From: Fictibacillus nanhaiensis | Lineage (GTDB): Bacteria > Bacillota > Bacilli > Bacillales > Fictibacillaceae | Assembly (NCBI RefSeq): GCF_019801215.1 | Contig: NZ_JAHVJO010000001.1 | Coordinates: 558,001-622,000 of the forward strand | DNA: 64,000 nucleotides | Reading direction: 5' to 3' | Shown here: positions 52,442 through 60,899 of the stretch, piece after piece | Layout of the letters: the number at the start of each line of letters is the position of its first letter | Position numbering within the stretch: position 1 is the stretch's first letter | The notes under the pieces: model-generated | What the model saw: only the letters and a program-made list of their open reading frames with translations | Databases searched by the model: none | Told to the model about the DNA's origin: nothing | Position numbers and translations under genes: made by a program

Positions 52442-53035
52442 ATGGTGAAAAAACGGGTCATTTTTATTACAGATGGAGATCTTTATGCCCTGCGAGTTGT
52501 TGAATATATTGCAAAGCAAGTTGGCGGACGATGTATATCGCAGTCATGGGGTAATCCATCTAAAAGAACGGGCGAAGAGCTTGTTCAAATGATTCGAGAA
52601 ACACCACATGATCCTATACTTGTTATGTTTGATGATTGCGGATTTAAAGGAGAAGGTCCTGGAGAGCAAGCGATGAGGATTATTCACAAGCAACCAGACA
52701 TTCAGATTATTGGAGCAGTTGCAGTTGCTGCGAAGACTCATTATGCAGAATGGACAAAAGTCCATTGTTCGTTGGACAGATATGGCGAGTTAACCGAGTA
52801 TGGAATTGACAAAAGCGGTTTGCCAGATTTAGAAACCGGGAGAATTAACGGTGATACGGTATACATTTTAGATGAATTGAATCTTCCTTTCGTTATCGGG
52901 ATAGGTGATATAGGCAAGATGGCGGGATTTGATGCTGTTGAAAAGGGAGCCCCTATCACATTAAAAGCGATCAACTTAATTTTAGAAAGGAGCTTAGCAT
53001 ATGGCACAAGCGAAACAAAAGACGCCCATCAGTAA
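52442..53035 (+). CDS. spoVAEA: Stage V sporulation protein AEa
   Basis: A 197-residue soluble protein (FITDGDLYALRVVEYIAKQVGGRCISQSWGNPSKRTGEEL; VMFDDCGFKGEGPGEQAM), the usual SpoVAEa. Biochemical role unknown. It overlaps spoVAF by 35 bases, an unusually long overlap for this operon. Confidence 0.9.
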   Translation: MVKKRVIFITDGDLYALRVVEYIAKQVGGRCISQSWGNPSKRTGEELVQMIRETPHDPILVMFDDCGFKGEGPGEQAMRIIHKQPDIQIIGAVAVAAKTHYAEWTKVHCSLDRYGELTEYGIDKSGLPDLETGRINGDTVYILDELNLPFVIGIGDIGKMAGFDAVEKGAPITLKAINLILERSLAYGTSETKDAHQ

Positions 53036-54476
53036 AGATATCCATGAGAATGAAAAGTTTTTAAAAGAGCGCTTAGGTATCGGAATCAGTTTTGACGTTG
53101 GGGTACGAAAGATTTTTGTCATGAAAAAAGAGCTGCAGCTTTATTATTGTACGGGTCTTTGTGATAGTGAATTTATCATTATGCTCTATAAAGAGCTGCT
53201 AGATATAGACGAAGCACATCGATCACCGGGGAAAGTAAAAGAAATCGTACATAATCATTTAGCTCATCAGCAAGTAGAACTCACAAAATCTTTGGATGAA
53301 GCGGTTGACCGAATGCTTTCAGGTCTTATTGTACTTTTCGTGGACGGTGAAGAAGAGGCATTTGTCGTTGATGTGAGAAGTTATCCAGGCAGACAGCCAG
53401 AAGAACCAGATATTGAAAAAGTTGTAAGAGGTTCTAGAGATGGTTATACCGAGAACATCATTATTAATACAGCATTGACGAGAAGAAGAATTCGAGATGA
53501 AAGACTTCGCAACGAAATATTGCAAGTCGGAGAACGATCAAAGACGGATATATGTATTTCTTATATACAAGATGTTGCTGATCCAGGTCTCGTTGATACG
53601 ATCCGGAAAGAATTAAACAATATTGATATTGACGGAATTCCAATGGCTGATAAAACAATTGAAGAATTTATCGTGAAACAAGGCTGGAATCCGTTTCCTC
53701 TCGTAAGATATACCGAGCGGCCGGATGTAGCAGCCCAGCATCTTATGGAAGGTCATGTACTTATTATTACCGATACATCGCCAAGTGTTATCATTACGCC
53801 AACGACCCTTTTTCATCATGTTCAGCATGCTGAAGAGTATAGGCAGACACCGTTTATCGGAGCATTTTTAAGATGGATCCGTTTTAGCGGGATGATCATG
53901 TCTGTCTTTTTAGTTCCTATGTGGCTTTTGTTTTCTATGGAAAAAGAACTGTTGCCTGGCTTTATTGATTTCATCGGGCCGAATAAAAGTACGAATATCC
54001 CGCTCTTTTTACAGATTATATTTGCTGAAATAGGGATTGATATTTTAAGGCTAGCCGCCATTCATACACCTAGTGCATTATCAACGGCAATGGGTTTGAT
54101 CGCAGCGGTTCTTATCGGACAGATTGCGATTGATGTGGGACTATTTGTACCAGAAGTTATTTTATATGTTTCCATTGCCGCAATCGGTTCTTTCTCGACA
54201 CCAAGCTATGAACTGAGTGTAGCGAATAAAGTAATCAGACTCATACTTATTGGGCTAGTTGTTCTCTTTAAAGTGCCTGGATACATGATTGGGGTAACGG
54301 TATTCATTCTTTACTTGAGTACAATCAAAAATTTGAACACTCCTTATCTGTGGCCGTTCATTCCCTTTAATCCAAAGGCGTTTATGCAAATTATCGTCCG
54401 TGTTGCAGTACCGCTATCAAAAGTAAGACCAAGTATTGTTCATCCCCAAAATCCGAACAAACAGCCAACAAATTGA
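53001..54476 (+). CDS. spoVAF: Stage V sporulation protein AF, GerA-family subunit
   Basis: A 491-residue protein homologous to the A subunits of spore germinant receptors: soluble N-terminal half (VVRGSRDGYTENIIINTALTRRRIRD, GDTSPS-like region), then about five membrane segments (residues 290-450) with LFLQIIFAEIGIDILRLAAIHTPSALSTAMG. It assists commitment in germination as an accessory channel component. AAAGGAG lies 10 nt before the ATG. It is last in the spoVA operon. Confidence 0.93.
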   Translation: MAQAKQKTPISKDIHENEKFLKERLGIGISFDVGVRKIFVMKKELQLYYCTGLCDSEFIIMLYKELLDIDEAHRSPGKVKEIVHNHLAHQQVELTKSLDEAVDRMLSGLIVLFVDGEEEAFVVDVRSYPGRQPEEPDIEKVVRGSRDGYTENIIINTALTRRRIRDERLRNEILQVGERSKTDICISYIQDVADPGLVDTIRKELNNIDIDGIPMADKTIEEFIVKQGWNPFPLVRYTERPDVAAQHLMEGHVLIITDTSPSVIITPTTLFHHVQHAEEYRQTPFIGAFLRWIRFSGMIMSVFLVPMWLLFSMEKELLPGFIDFIGPNKSTNIPLFLQIIFAEIGIDILRLAAIHTPSALSTAMGLIAAVLIGQIAIDVGLFVPEVILYVSIAAIGSFSTPSYELSVANKVIRLILIGLVVLFKVPGYMIGVTVFILYLSTIKNLNTPYLWPFIPFNPKAFMQIIVRVAVPLSKVRPSIVHPQNPNKQPTN

Positions 54477-54488
54477 TGGATCTGTCCC

Positions 54489-54517
54489 TTGTCGATATAA
54501 AAAAAACATGATAGAAT
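54489..54517 (+). promoter_or_regulatory. Sigma-A promoter of lysA
   Basis: TTGTCG (54489-54494), 17-nt spacer, TAGAAT (54512-54517), just upstream of the lysine riboswitch. Confidence 0.65.
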
Positions 54518-54536
54518 TTATTATTAATTAAATATA

Positions 54537-54727
54537 TGCCTCATTTGAGGTAGAGGCGCAAAACGAATCAGTAGCATATGGAGTTCATGGAAGACGATGA
54601 AATATGTCGAAAGGTCAATTTGCCGAAGTGTAAAAGAAGTCCATTTCTTTTTATGCTGGGTCGCTGCTGAACAAGCAGCGGACTGTCACTACAATCGTAG
54701 TGGAGAGCTATTCCGACATGAGGGCAC
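54537..54727 (+). promoter_or_regulatory. Lysine riboswitch (L box) of lysA
   Basis: The conserved L-box blocks appear in order: AGAGGCGC (54552), CAGTAGC, GAAAGGTCAATTTGCCGAAG, GCTGGG, GACTGTCAC, and GGAGAGCTA (54702). TGCCTCAT at the 5' side pairs with ATGAGGGCA at the 3' side to form P1. Lysine binding would favour the terminator that follows, lowering LysA synthesis. The 335-bp spoVAF-lysA gap holds only this leader and its promoter. Confidence 0.92.
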
Positions 54728-54731
54728 GGTC

Positions 54732-54764
54732 AAGACAGCCTGCCTCAATTGCGGCTGTCTTTTG
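54732..54764 (+). terminator. Lysine-controlled terminator in the lysA leader
   Basis: AAGACAGCC and GGCTGTCTT (9 bp, 12-nt loop) followed by TTTG. It directly follows the L-box and precedes the lysA ribosome-binding site. Confidence 0.88.
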
Positions 54765-54811
54765 CATTTGTCGGGATTAATTCTCCATCAATATGGAGAG
54801 GGGATTTATTT

Positions 54812-56134
54812 GTGAACTTACATGGAACAGCACAAATTGGAGAAAATCATCATCTTTGGATAGGTGGCATGGATACGATCGATCTTGCCAAAAAATACGG
54901 TACACCACTTTATCTATATGATGTTGCACTTATAAAAAATAGAGCAAGAGGGTTTAAAAAAGCATTTGAAGAAAAAGGTATCGGATATCAAGTCGCTTAT
55001 GCTAGCAAAGCATTCTCATCTATCGCTATTATTCAGCTTTTGGATCAAGAAGGATTAAGTCTTGATGTAGTTTCAGGCGGAGAGCTTTTTACAGCTTTAC
55101 AGGCTGATTTTCCAGCTGAAAGAATACATTTCCATGGGAACAACAAAAGTCCTGAGGAATTGGAATTTGCACTTAACGCGGGAGTCGGGTGCATTGTGGT
55201 AGATAATTTCTTTGAAATCAGTCTCTTAAAAACTTTATGCAGAAAGCGAAATCAAAAAATAAAAATTTTGTTGCGTCTTACACCAGGAATTGAAGCCCAT
55301 ACGCACGATTATATTATTACGGGGCAAGAGGACTCTAAGTTTGGTTTTGACCTTGGTAACGGACAGGCAGACGCTGCACTAAAAGAAGTCCTCGATTTTG
55401 AATTATTTGAAGTTTTAGGTGTACATTGCCATATCGGATCACAGATTTTCGAAACAGACGGCTTTACTTTAGCGATCGAAAAGCTGTTCAATCATTTTCA
55501 TACATGGGATAAAGAATGTGATTTTTTCCCGAAAGTCGTGAATCTAGGGGGAGGTTTTGGTATCCAATATACATCCGAAGATACCCCGCTTCTGCCTGAG
55601 CAATATGTTACAGCAATGATTGATGAAGTAAGCAGGCAAATGAATTTATTTGAAGACAAACAAATGCCGGAATTATGGATTGAACCTGGAAGATCACTCG
55701 TTGGTGATGCTGGAACAACGATATACTCAATTGGTTCCCAAAAAGAGATAGAAGGTGTAAGACATTATGTTTCAGTAGACGGGGGAATGACAGACAACAT
55801 TCGACCAGCTCTATATCAAGCGAAATACGATGCTTACGTGGCTAATAAAATGAACGAAAAGCCATCCAATACCGTATCCATTGCAGGAAAATGCTGTGAA
55901 AGCGGTGATATGCTTATATGGGATTTGGAGCTTCCAAACGTTACTGATTCAGATTATTTAGCTGTAACATGTACCGGTGCATATGGATACAGCATGGCAA
56001 ATAATTATAACCGAATCGGACGTCCAGCAGTTGTATTTGTAGAGAACGGAGACGAACAGCTCGTTGTAAAACGTGAAACGTATGAAGACCTAATCAGACA
56101 GGATTTGCCGCTTAAAACAAAGGTTTTTGTGTAA
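54812..56134 (+). CDS. lysA: Diaminopimelate decarboxylase
   Basis: A 440-residue PLP-dependent alanine-racemase-fold decarboxylase, making lysine from meso-diaminopimelate. The PLP lysine is in YASKAFSS, HIGSQIFE and GGGFGIQY bind the phosphate, and the C-terminal domain carries CCESGDML and the Tyr-containing CTGAYGYSMAN. The GTG at 54812 is chosen: GAGAGGGG ends 8 nt upstream and the length matches B. subtilis LysA; the frame stays open 21 codons further into the riboswitch terminator. The riboswitch indicates lysine feedback. Confidence 0.95.
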   Translation: MNLHGTAQIGENHHLWIGGMDTIDLAKKYGTPLYLYDVALIKNRARGFKKAFEEKGIGYQVAYASKAFSSIAIIQLLDQEGLSLDVVSGGELFTALQADFPAERIHFHGNNKSPEELEFALNAGVGCIVVDNFFEISLLKTLCRKRNQKIKILLRLTPGIEAHTHDYIITGQEDSKFGFDLGNGQADAALKEVLDFELFEVLGVHCHIGSQIFETDGFTLAIEKLFNHFHTWDKECDFFPKVVNLGGGFGIQYTSEDTPLLPEQYVTAMIDEVSRQMNLFEDKQMPELWIEPGRSLVGDAGTTIYSIGSQKEIEGVRHYVSVDGGMTDNIRPALYQAKYDAYVANKMNEKPSNTVSIAGKCCESGDMLIWDLELPNVTDSDYLAVTCTGAYGYSMANNYNRIGRPAVVFVENGDEQLVVKRETYEDLIRQDLPLKTKVFV

Positions 56135-56139
56135 ATTAG

Positions 56140-56168
56140 TTTACGGAGTAAGCATTTCACCGTACAAT
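56140..56168 (+). promoter_or_regulatory. Sigma-A-type promoter of ppiB
   Basis: TTTACG (56140-56145), 17-nt spacer, TACAAT (56163-56168), 35 nt before the ppiB ATG. Confidence 0.55.
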
Positions 56169-56203
56169 GGTACTTGTAATGAAACAGAAGGAGGCCTATT
56201 AAA

Positions 56204-56638
56204 ATGAAAAAAGGTTCTATTGAATTTGAAAATGGCGAAAAAATCCTTTTTGATCTATATCAAGAAGACGCACCAGGTACAGTTGAAAACTTTGAAAAAT
56301 TGGCAAACGAAGGGTTTTACAATGGAGTAACATTCCACCGTGTAATTCCTGGATTTGTCGCTCAAGGCGGAGATCCGACTGGAACAGGTGCAGGTGGACC
56401 TGGTTATTCTATCCCTTGTGAAACAGAAGGGAACCCACACAAGCATGTTGCTGGTTCATTATCAATGGCACATGCTGGCCGAAACACGGGAGGAAGCCAG
56501 TTCTTCATCGTGCACGAGCCACAGCCGCACTTAGATGGTGTTCATACCGTTTTTGGACAAGTTACTGAGGGAATGGATTCAGTATTGCGTATCAGCCAAG
56601 GTGACGCAATGAAAGAAGTTAAAGTTTGGGAAGAATAA
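56204..56638 (+). CDS. ppiB: Cyclophilin-type peptidyl-prolyl cis-trans isomerase
   Basis: A 144-residue cytosolic cyclophilin. Active-site [15 protein letters not shown] and [13 protein letters not shown] are present, and [15 protein letters not shown] is intact. It catalyses proline isomerisation during folding. It is monocistronic with its own promoter and terminator, in the B. subtilis position downstream of lysA. Confidence 0.95.
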   Translation: MKKGSIEFENGEKILFDLYQEDAPGTVENFEKLANEGFYNGVTFHRVIPGFVAQGGDPTGTGAGGPGYSIPCETEGNPHKHVAGSLSMAHAGRNTGGSQFFIVHEPQPHLDGVHTVFGQVTEGMDSVLRISQGDAMKEVKVWEE

Positions 56639-56650
56639 TAGCATAATAAA

Positions 56651-56682
56651 AGAAGCTCCAGGAAATTTAGGAGCTTCTTTTT
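56651..56682. terminator. Bidirectional terminator between ppiB and ypuF
   Basis: AGAAGCTCC and GGAGCTTCT (9 bp) followed by TTTTTT; A-rich on the other side, serving the convergent ypuF. Confidence 0.92.
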
Positions 56683-56705
56683 TATTGAGGTAAACATAAG
56701 CATAG

Positions 56706-57218
56706 TTACAAAATTCGGTTTTTTTGACTTTTTTGTTTTTGCCTCTCTTCAATAACAGAAGATCTGTCTCTGACACGATGTTTATGAATTATTTGATCAT
56801 CTGGGTCTTTCTTTGTGTCCCACTCCTTACCAGTTTTTAGCGCTTCTCTTTTGCAAATATCTCTGATAGCAGCTGCCAACGGCAATGTGAAAGGCTCATA
56901 TTTGCTATTTTCATGTATCTCGCGTTTTCTTTTTTCTAACTGTTCAAAGAACGGATCCACTTCTATTCCTAAGTCTAGAAGCGTTTTTCTTTCTTTTTCT
57001 AGTTTTTGAATGGCACTTGTAATCATTCTTTTCGAACCATTCATATTGCCTCTTCTTTGATGGTAAAGCGCAACTGCGATCTGGATGAGTCCAGGCCAGC
57101 AGTCACCTTTCATTCCTGTATTCTTCCAATGTTCCTCTAGAACTTCATGACATTCAAAATAATCTCGATCTGTATGGAAAAAAATCAAATAATCAATCCA
57201 AGCTTTCGGATACTTCAA
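56706..57218 (-). CDS. ypuF: DUF309 family protein (YpuF)
   Basis: A 170-residue protein with the DUF309 core FHTDRDYFECHEVLEEHWK followed by GLIQIAVALYHQRRGNMNGSKRM, a helical bundle with conserved His and Glu residues that may bind metal. Function unknown. The TTG at 57218 is preferred because AAAGGGGTG lies about 10 nt upstream; a frame from the ATG at 57242 would place that site inside the gene. It is convergent with ppiB and divergent from scpA. Confidence 0.8.
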   Translation of the reverse strand: MKYPKAWIDYLIFFHTDRDYFECHEVLEEHWKNTGMKGDCWPGLIQIAVALYHQRRGNMNGSKRMITSAIQKLEKERKTLLDLGIEVDPFFEQLEKRKREIHENSKYEPFTLPLAAAIRDICKREALKTGKEWDTKKDPDDQIIHKHRVRDRSSVIEERQKQKSQKNRIL

Positions 57219-57355
57219 CTTGTGTCCACACCCCTTTATCATTCCATTTTAAGTCTACCATATGGTAAAGCCTATTAAAAATGCAGCTCCGGTATAAAGA
57301 ATATATGATATAATTTTATAATACAAAAATCGTTAATAAAAACTGGGGAAATGTT

Positions 57356-58099
57356 ATGCAATATAGTGTGAAGCTTGATGGATTTGAAGGTCCGCTTGAT
57401 TTACTGCTTCATTTAATTCAAACATACGAAGTGGATATTTATGATATTCCTGTAGCCATTATTACAGAGCAATACCTGCATTATATACATACGATGAAAG
57501 AATTAAAATTAGATGTAGCAAGTGAATATCTTGTGATGGCCGCAACCTTGCTGGCTATTAAAAGTAAAATGCTCTTACCTAAACATGAAGATGATTTTAT
57601 AGATCAGCAGATGGAATTGGATATGGAAGAAGATCCAAGAGAAGAACTCGTTAGAAGGCTGATTGAGTATAGAAAATTTAAATCTGCTGCGGATGAACTG
57701 AAAGAAAGAGAAGCTGCAAGAAGTTTAATTTATACAAGAGAGCCGCTGGACCTTAGTCAGTTTGAACGAGAGGATACGGCAAAACGCGTAACAAATGTGA
57801 CCTTATATGATATGTTACAGGCGATGCAAAAAGTGTTTCAAGAAAAAATTATCCGAACACCAAAACAGACTACTATCGAACGTCAAGAAATACCGATTGA
57901 GACGAGGATGGAACAGATAAAGCAATCACTGCTATCTGTAGGAGGAAAGAAGCGCTTTTCTGACCTTTTTGATAATGCAAGTAAGGAGTACATGGTCGTC
58001 ACCTTTCTAGCGTTATTAGAATTGATGAAAGTGAAATCGATCAATTGTGAGCAGAATGATCATTTTAGTGAGATATATATTACCATGATAGAGGAGTAA
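57356..58099 (+). CDS. scpA: Segregation and condensation protein A (kleisin)
   Basis: A 247-residue kleisin that bridges the Smc dimer in the bacterial condensin. The N-terminal FEGPLDLLLHLIQTYEVDIYDIPV binds the Smc neck and the C-terminal winged helix (TFLALLELMKVKSI, FSEIYIT) binds the Smc head. It is followed 6 nt later by scpB, its partner. Confidence 0.95.
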   Translation: MQYSVKLDGFEGPLDLLLHLIQTYEVDIYDIPVAIITEQYLHYIHTMKELKLDVASEYLVMAATLLAIKSKMLLPKHEDDFIDQQMELDMEEDPREELVRRLIEYRKFKSAADELKEREAARSLIYTREPLDLSQFEREDTAKRVTNVTLYDMLQAMQKVFQEKIIRTPKQTTIERQEIPIETRMEQIKQSLLSVGGKKRFSDLFDNASKEYMVVTFLALLELMKVKSINCEQNDHFSEIYITMIEE

Positions 58100-58105
58100 A
58101 GGAAC

Positions 58106-58699
58106 TTGGAACGAAATGAAATAAAAGCTGTAATTGAAGGGTTACTCTTTGTGAGTGGGGATGAAGGGATTGACCGGAAGCAAATTGCACAGGTGCTGGA
58201 TAAAGACAGTAAAGAAATAGATATATATATCGATGAGCTAAAAGAAAGCTATCTTTCACCTGACAGAGGAATGACCATTGTTGAATATGCAGGGTCACTT
58301 CAGTTTGTTACGAAGCAAGAACATGCCGTTTTTTATGAAAGGCTTGTAGAAACACCAGGTCATTCCACCCTATCTCAAGCAGCACTCGAGACATTAGCTA
58401 TTATTGCTTATAAACAGCCGATCACAAGGTCTGAAATTGAAGACGTAAGAGGGGTTAAAACAGAAAAACCACTCCAGACTCTATCGGCTAAGGGGCTTGT
58501 TAAAGAAGTCGGTAGAGCTGAAGGTACAGGAAGAGCAATCCTCTATGGAACAACAAAAATATTTTTAGACCATTTTGGACTACAGTCTATAAAGGAACTG
58601 CCTCCACTTCCAGAGAACATACAAGAAGAGAGTGTAGAACAAGAAGCAGATCTGTTCTTTTCAAAGTTTCAGGAATCAATGTCTACTGAAGATTTTTAA
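58106..58699 (+). CDS. scpB: Segregation and condensation protein B
   Basis: A 197-residue protein with two winged-helix domains (IKAVIEGLLFVSGDEG; LSQAALETLAIIAYKQPITRSEIEDVRGV), which binds the middle of ScpA. The start is TTG at 58106, very near the scpA stop with AAAGGA just upstream; no better in-frame start exists. Coupling to scpA translation is likely. Confidence 0.93.
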   Translation: MERNEIKAVIEGLLFVSGDEGIDRKQIAQVLDKDSKEIDIYIDELKESYLSPDRGMTIVEYAGSLQFVTKQEHAVFYERLVETPGHSTLSQAALETLAIIAYKQPITRSEIEDVRGVKTEKPLQTLSAKGLVKEVGRAEGTGRAILYGTTKIFLDHFGLQSIKELPPLPENIQEESVEQEADLFFSKFQESMSTEDF

Positions 58700-58713
58700 G
58701 GGGGAATCGCATT

Positions 58714-59073
58714 TTGTTAATTCGTCATATCATTGGGGTTGAATTAGAGAAAGAAAAACCAAATACTTCTGAGGATTTTTTTAACCGGTCTGAAACCGTA
58801 TACGAAGTTAATGGTGAAGATCATATTTTTCACCTTTTGTATGTTCGATACTTTGAAGAAAAATTAGAAGAAGAATTAACACAGCATACCTTCTGGAAGT
58901 CATACCTTAAGAGATATAAGATACGTGAAATCGCATCACTGGCAGCACTTTGCAAAAACAAAAGTTACCAAAATAGAAAAAGAGTGTACATTAATCAATT
59001 TGAGGACTTTAGGAGTCTGTTTATTGATACAGATAAAGAATCCTTTCAATCATTCCTTACAAAATTTGAATAA
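58714..59073 (+). CDS. Uncharacterised protein, 119 residues
   Basis: I do not recognise this gene. It is charged, with no signal peptide or clear membrane segment; LLYVRYFEEKLEEELTQHTFWKSYLKRYKIREIASLAALC looks helical. It starts TTG with GGGGG 12 nt upstream, 15 nt after scpB, so it is probably in the scpAB operon. It is not the YpuI protein found after scpB in B. subtilis. Confidence 0.6.
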   Translation: MLIRHIIGVELEKEKPNTSEDFFNRSETVYEVNGEDHIFHLLYVRYFEEKLEEELTQHTFWKSYLKRYKIREIASLAALCKNKSYQNRKRVYINQFEDFRSLFIDTDKESFQSFLTKFE

Positions 59074-59180
59074 TCTATTCAAGAGCAGCCAGTTGTGGCT
59101 GCTTTTTTTATGCCTCGTTTTTTAATTCGCGTTTTAGGGTAAATTAGGTAAAGAACTTTCAGTTAAAGGAGAGAGAGCTT

Positions 59181-60263
59181 TTGCCGTTAATAGCAGCTGT
59201 TGAAACTGTAAACCCACCCCACAAATTATCACAAGATGAAACGATGCAATTTGCGAAAAATTTATTTCAGGATGCTTTTTCAGACATAGAACGCTTGTTA
59301 AAGGTATTTCAGAATGGAGAGATCTCCTCTCGTTATTTTGTCATGCCTATTGAATGGTTTAAAGAAAAGAGAAGTTTTGAAGAAAAGAATGATTTATACA
59401 TAGACTTTGCAACAAATTTAGGAGCTGACTGCATTCAAAAGTGTATTGGCCCACCAAAGGATTCCTTCATCCCATATGAAGAGATAGATGCTATTTTTTT
59501 TATATCCAGTTCTGGAATATCAACACCGAGTATTGAAGCGAGAATTATGAACATGCTTCCTTTTTCTCCTCATACGAAACGAATCCCCATCTGGGGATTA
59601 GGTTGTGCAGGAGGAGCATCTGGATTTTCAAGAGCTTTTGACTATTGCAAAGCATATCCAAAATCAAATGTACTTGTGTTGAGTGTGGAATTATGCAGTT
59701 TGACCTTTCAGCATGAAGATTTATCAAAGAGCAACTTAGTCGGAACATCTTTGTTCGCTGATGGTGTCGCTTGTGCTTTAATATGTGGAGATGAATCCAG
59801 AGCAGGTAAGGAGTCCGCATCATTAAAACCCTACATTAAGGATACGATGTCGACATTAAAACCCCATTCTGAAGATGTTATGGGATGGGAAGTGAAAAAT
59901 ACTGGTCTATATGTCGTATTTTCAAGAGATATTCCAAACGTCATTAGAACTTGGCTCAAACCAAACGTTGATGAGTTTTTAAATCGAAATCGTTTAACAG
60001 GTGAACAAATTGATCACTTTATTGCTCATCCAGGAGGTAAAAAAGTATTACAAGCCTATACGGATGCACTCGGATTACCACTCTCTAAAACAGATATTTC
60101 GAAAGACGTTTTAATGACAAATGGAAATATGTCATCTGCAACCGTATTTTATGTTCTCAAAAAATTTATGGAAAGTGATGTGAAAGAAGGAGATTTAGGA
60201 ATCATGGCAGCTCTTGGACCAGGTTTTTCTTCTGAACTGCTCTTAGTCGAATGGGGGAAATAA
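59181..60263 (+). CDS. bpsA: Type III polyketide synthase (BpsA/chalcone synthase family)
   Basis: A 360-residue thiolase-fold synthase with the Cys-His-Asn triad: Cys in WGLGCAGGASGF, His in HFIAHPGGKKVL, Asn in TNGNMSSATVFYVL. Bacillus BpsA makes alkylpyrones and alkylresorcinols from long-chain acyl-CoA and malonyl-CoA. TTG start with AAAGGAG upstream. A methyltransferase partner gene follows 1 base after the stop. Confidence 0.9.
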   Translation: MPLIAAVETVNPPHKLSQDETMQFAKNLFQDAFSDIERLLKVFQNGEISSRYFVMPIEWFKEKRSFEEKNDLYIDFATNLGADCIQKCIGPPKDSFIPYEEIDAIFFISSSGISTPSIEARIMNMLPFSPHTKRIPIWGLGCAGGASGFSRAFDYCKAYPKSNVLVLSVELCSLTFQHEDLSKSNLVGTSLFADGVACALICGDESRAGKESASLKPYIKDTMSTLKPHSEDVMGWEVKNTGLYVVFSRDIPNVIRTWLKPNVDEFLNRNRLTGEQIDHFIAHPGGKKVLQAYTDALGLPLSKTDISKDVLMTNGNMSSATVFYVLKKFMESDVKEGDLGIMAALGPGFSSELLLVEWGK

Positions 60264-60264
60264 A

Positions 60265-60819
60265 TTGAAGTGGTTTCTTATTTTTTGGTGTTTTCTTGTT
60301 GTTCAGAGGCTTCTTGAAGTCAGAATAGCTAAAAAAAATGAAAAAATTCTGAGGTCAAAGGGTGCTGTTGAAGCGGGACGTGACCATTATAAATGGATGG
60401 TTTTCATGCACACCTCTTTTTTTGTTATTCTCTTTGCAGAAGTGATGGTCTTGCCTGCAAAGCCTCCCGAATGGTGGCTGCTACCGTTAACTCTTTTTGT
60501 TGGAGCACAAATCGTTCGCTTATGGGCGATTACCTCTCTTGGTGTTTATTGGAATACGAAGATTATTCTGCTCCCTGGCGCTAACGTGATAGCCAGAGGT
60601 CCATATCGATACATGAGACACCCTAACTACGCAGTCGTGTCGTTAGAACTTCTTGTTATCCCTCTCCTATTCGGTGCTTATTTCACAGCGGTACTATTTA
60701 CGATATTAAATATCTTTATGCTTCGAGTTAGAATCAGAGCAGAAGAAAAAGCATTGATGGAACTTACGAATTATGAAAATAGTCATGGCAGTAAACATCG
60801 ATTCTTTCCAAGTCAATAA
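60265..60819 (+). CDS. bpsB: Isoprenylcysteine carboxyl methyltransferase-like protein (BpsB)
   Basis: A 184-residue membrane protein of the ICMT/phospholipid methyltransferase type: four hydrophobic segments and the SAM-binding signature GPYRYMRHPNY followed by a C-terminal RIRAEEKAL. In B. subtilis its homologue (YpbQ) methylates the hydroxyl of alkylpyrones from BpsA. It starts one base after the bpsA stop, so the two are coupled. TTG start with GGGGG upstream. Confidence 0.87.
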   Translation: MKWFLIFWCFLVVQRLLEVRIAKKNEKILRSKGAVEAGRDHYKWMVFMHTSFFVILFAEVMVLPAKPPEWWLLPLTLFVGAQIVRLWAITSLGVYWNTKIILLPGANVIARGPYRYMRHPNYAVVSLELLVIPLLFGAYFTAVLFTILNIFMLRVRIRAEEKALMELTNYENSHGSKHRFFPSQ

Positions 60820-60839
60820 ATGAGCGGAAGTAAATCCCA

Positions 60840-60868
60840 TTCATAACCTGTCCTTGTTTGCATAAACT
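60840..60868 (+). promoter_or_regulatory. Putative sigma-E promoter of dacB
   Basis: TTCATAAC (60840-60847), 13-nt spacer, CATAAACT (60861-60868). The -10 has one mismatch to CATACAMT and the -35 keeps the TCATA core. dacB-spmAB is a sigma-E operon in B. subtilis. Confidence 0.55.
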
Positions 60869-60899
60869 TTTACAAAACACCTAAAGGGCGGGATTAAGA

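Noticed and set aside
54597-54815. A 72-codon frame in the lysA leader
   Set aside because: The sequence is fully explained by the lysine riboswitch and its terminator; there is no ribosome-binding site.
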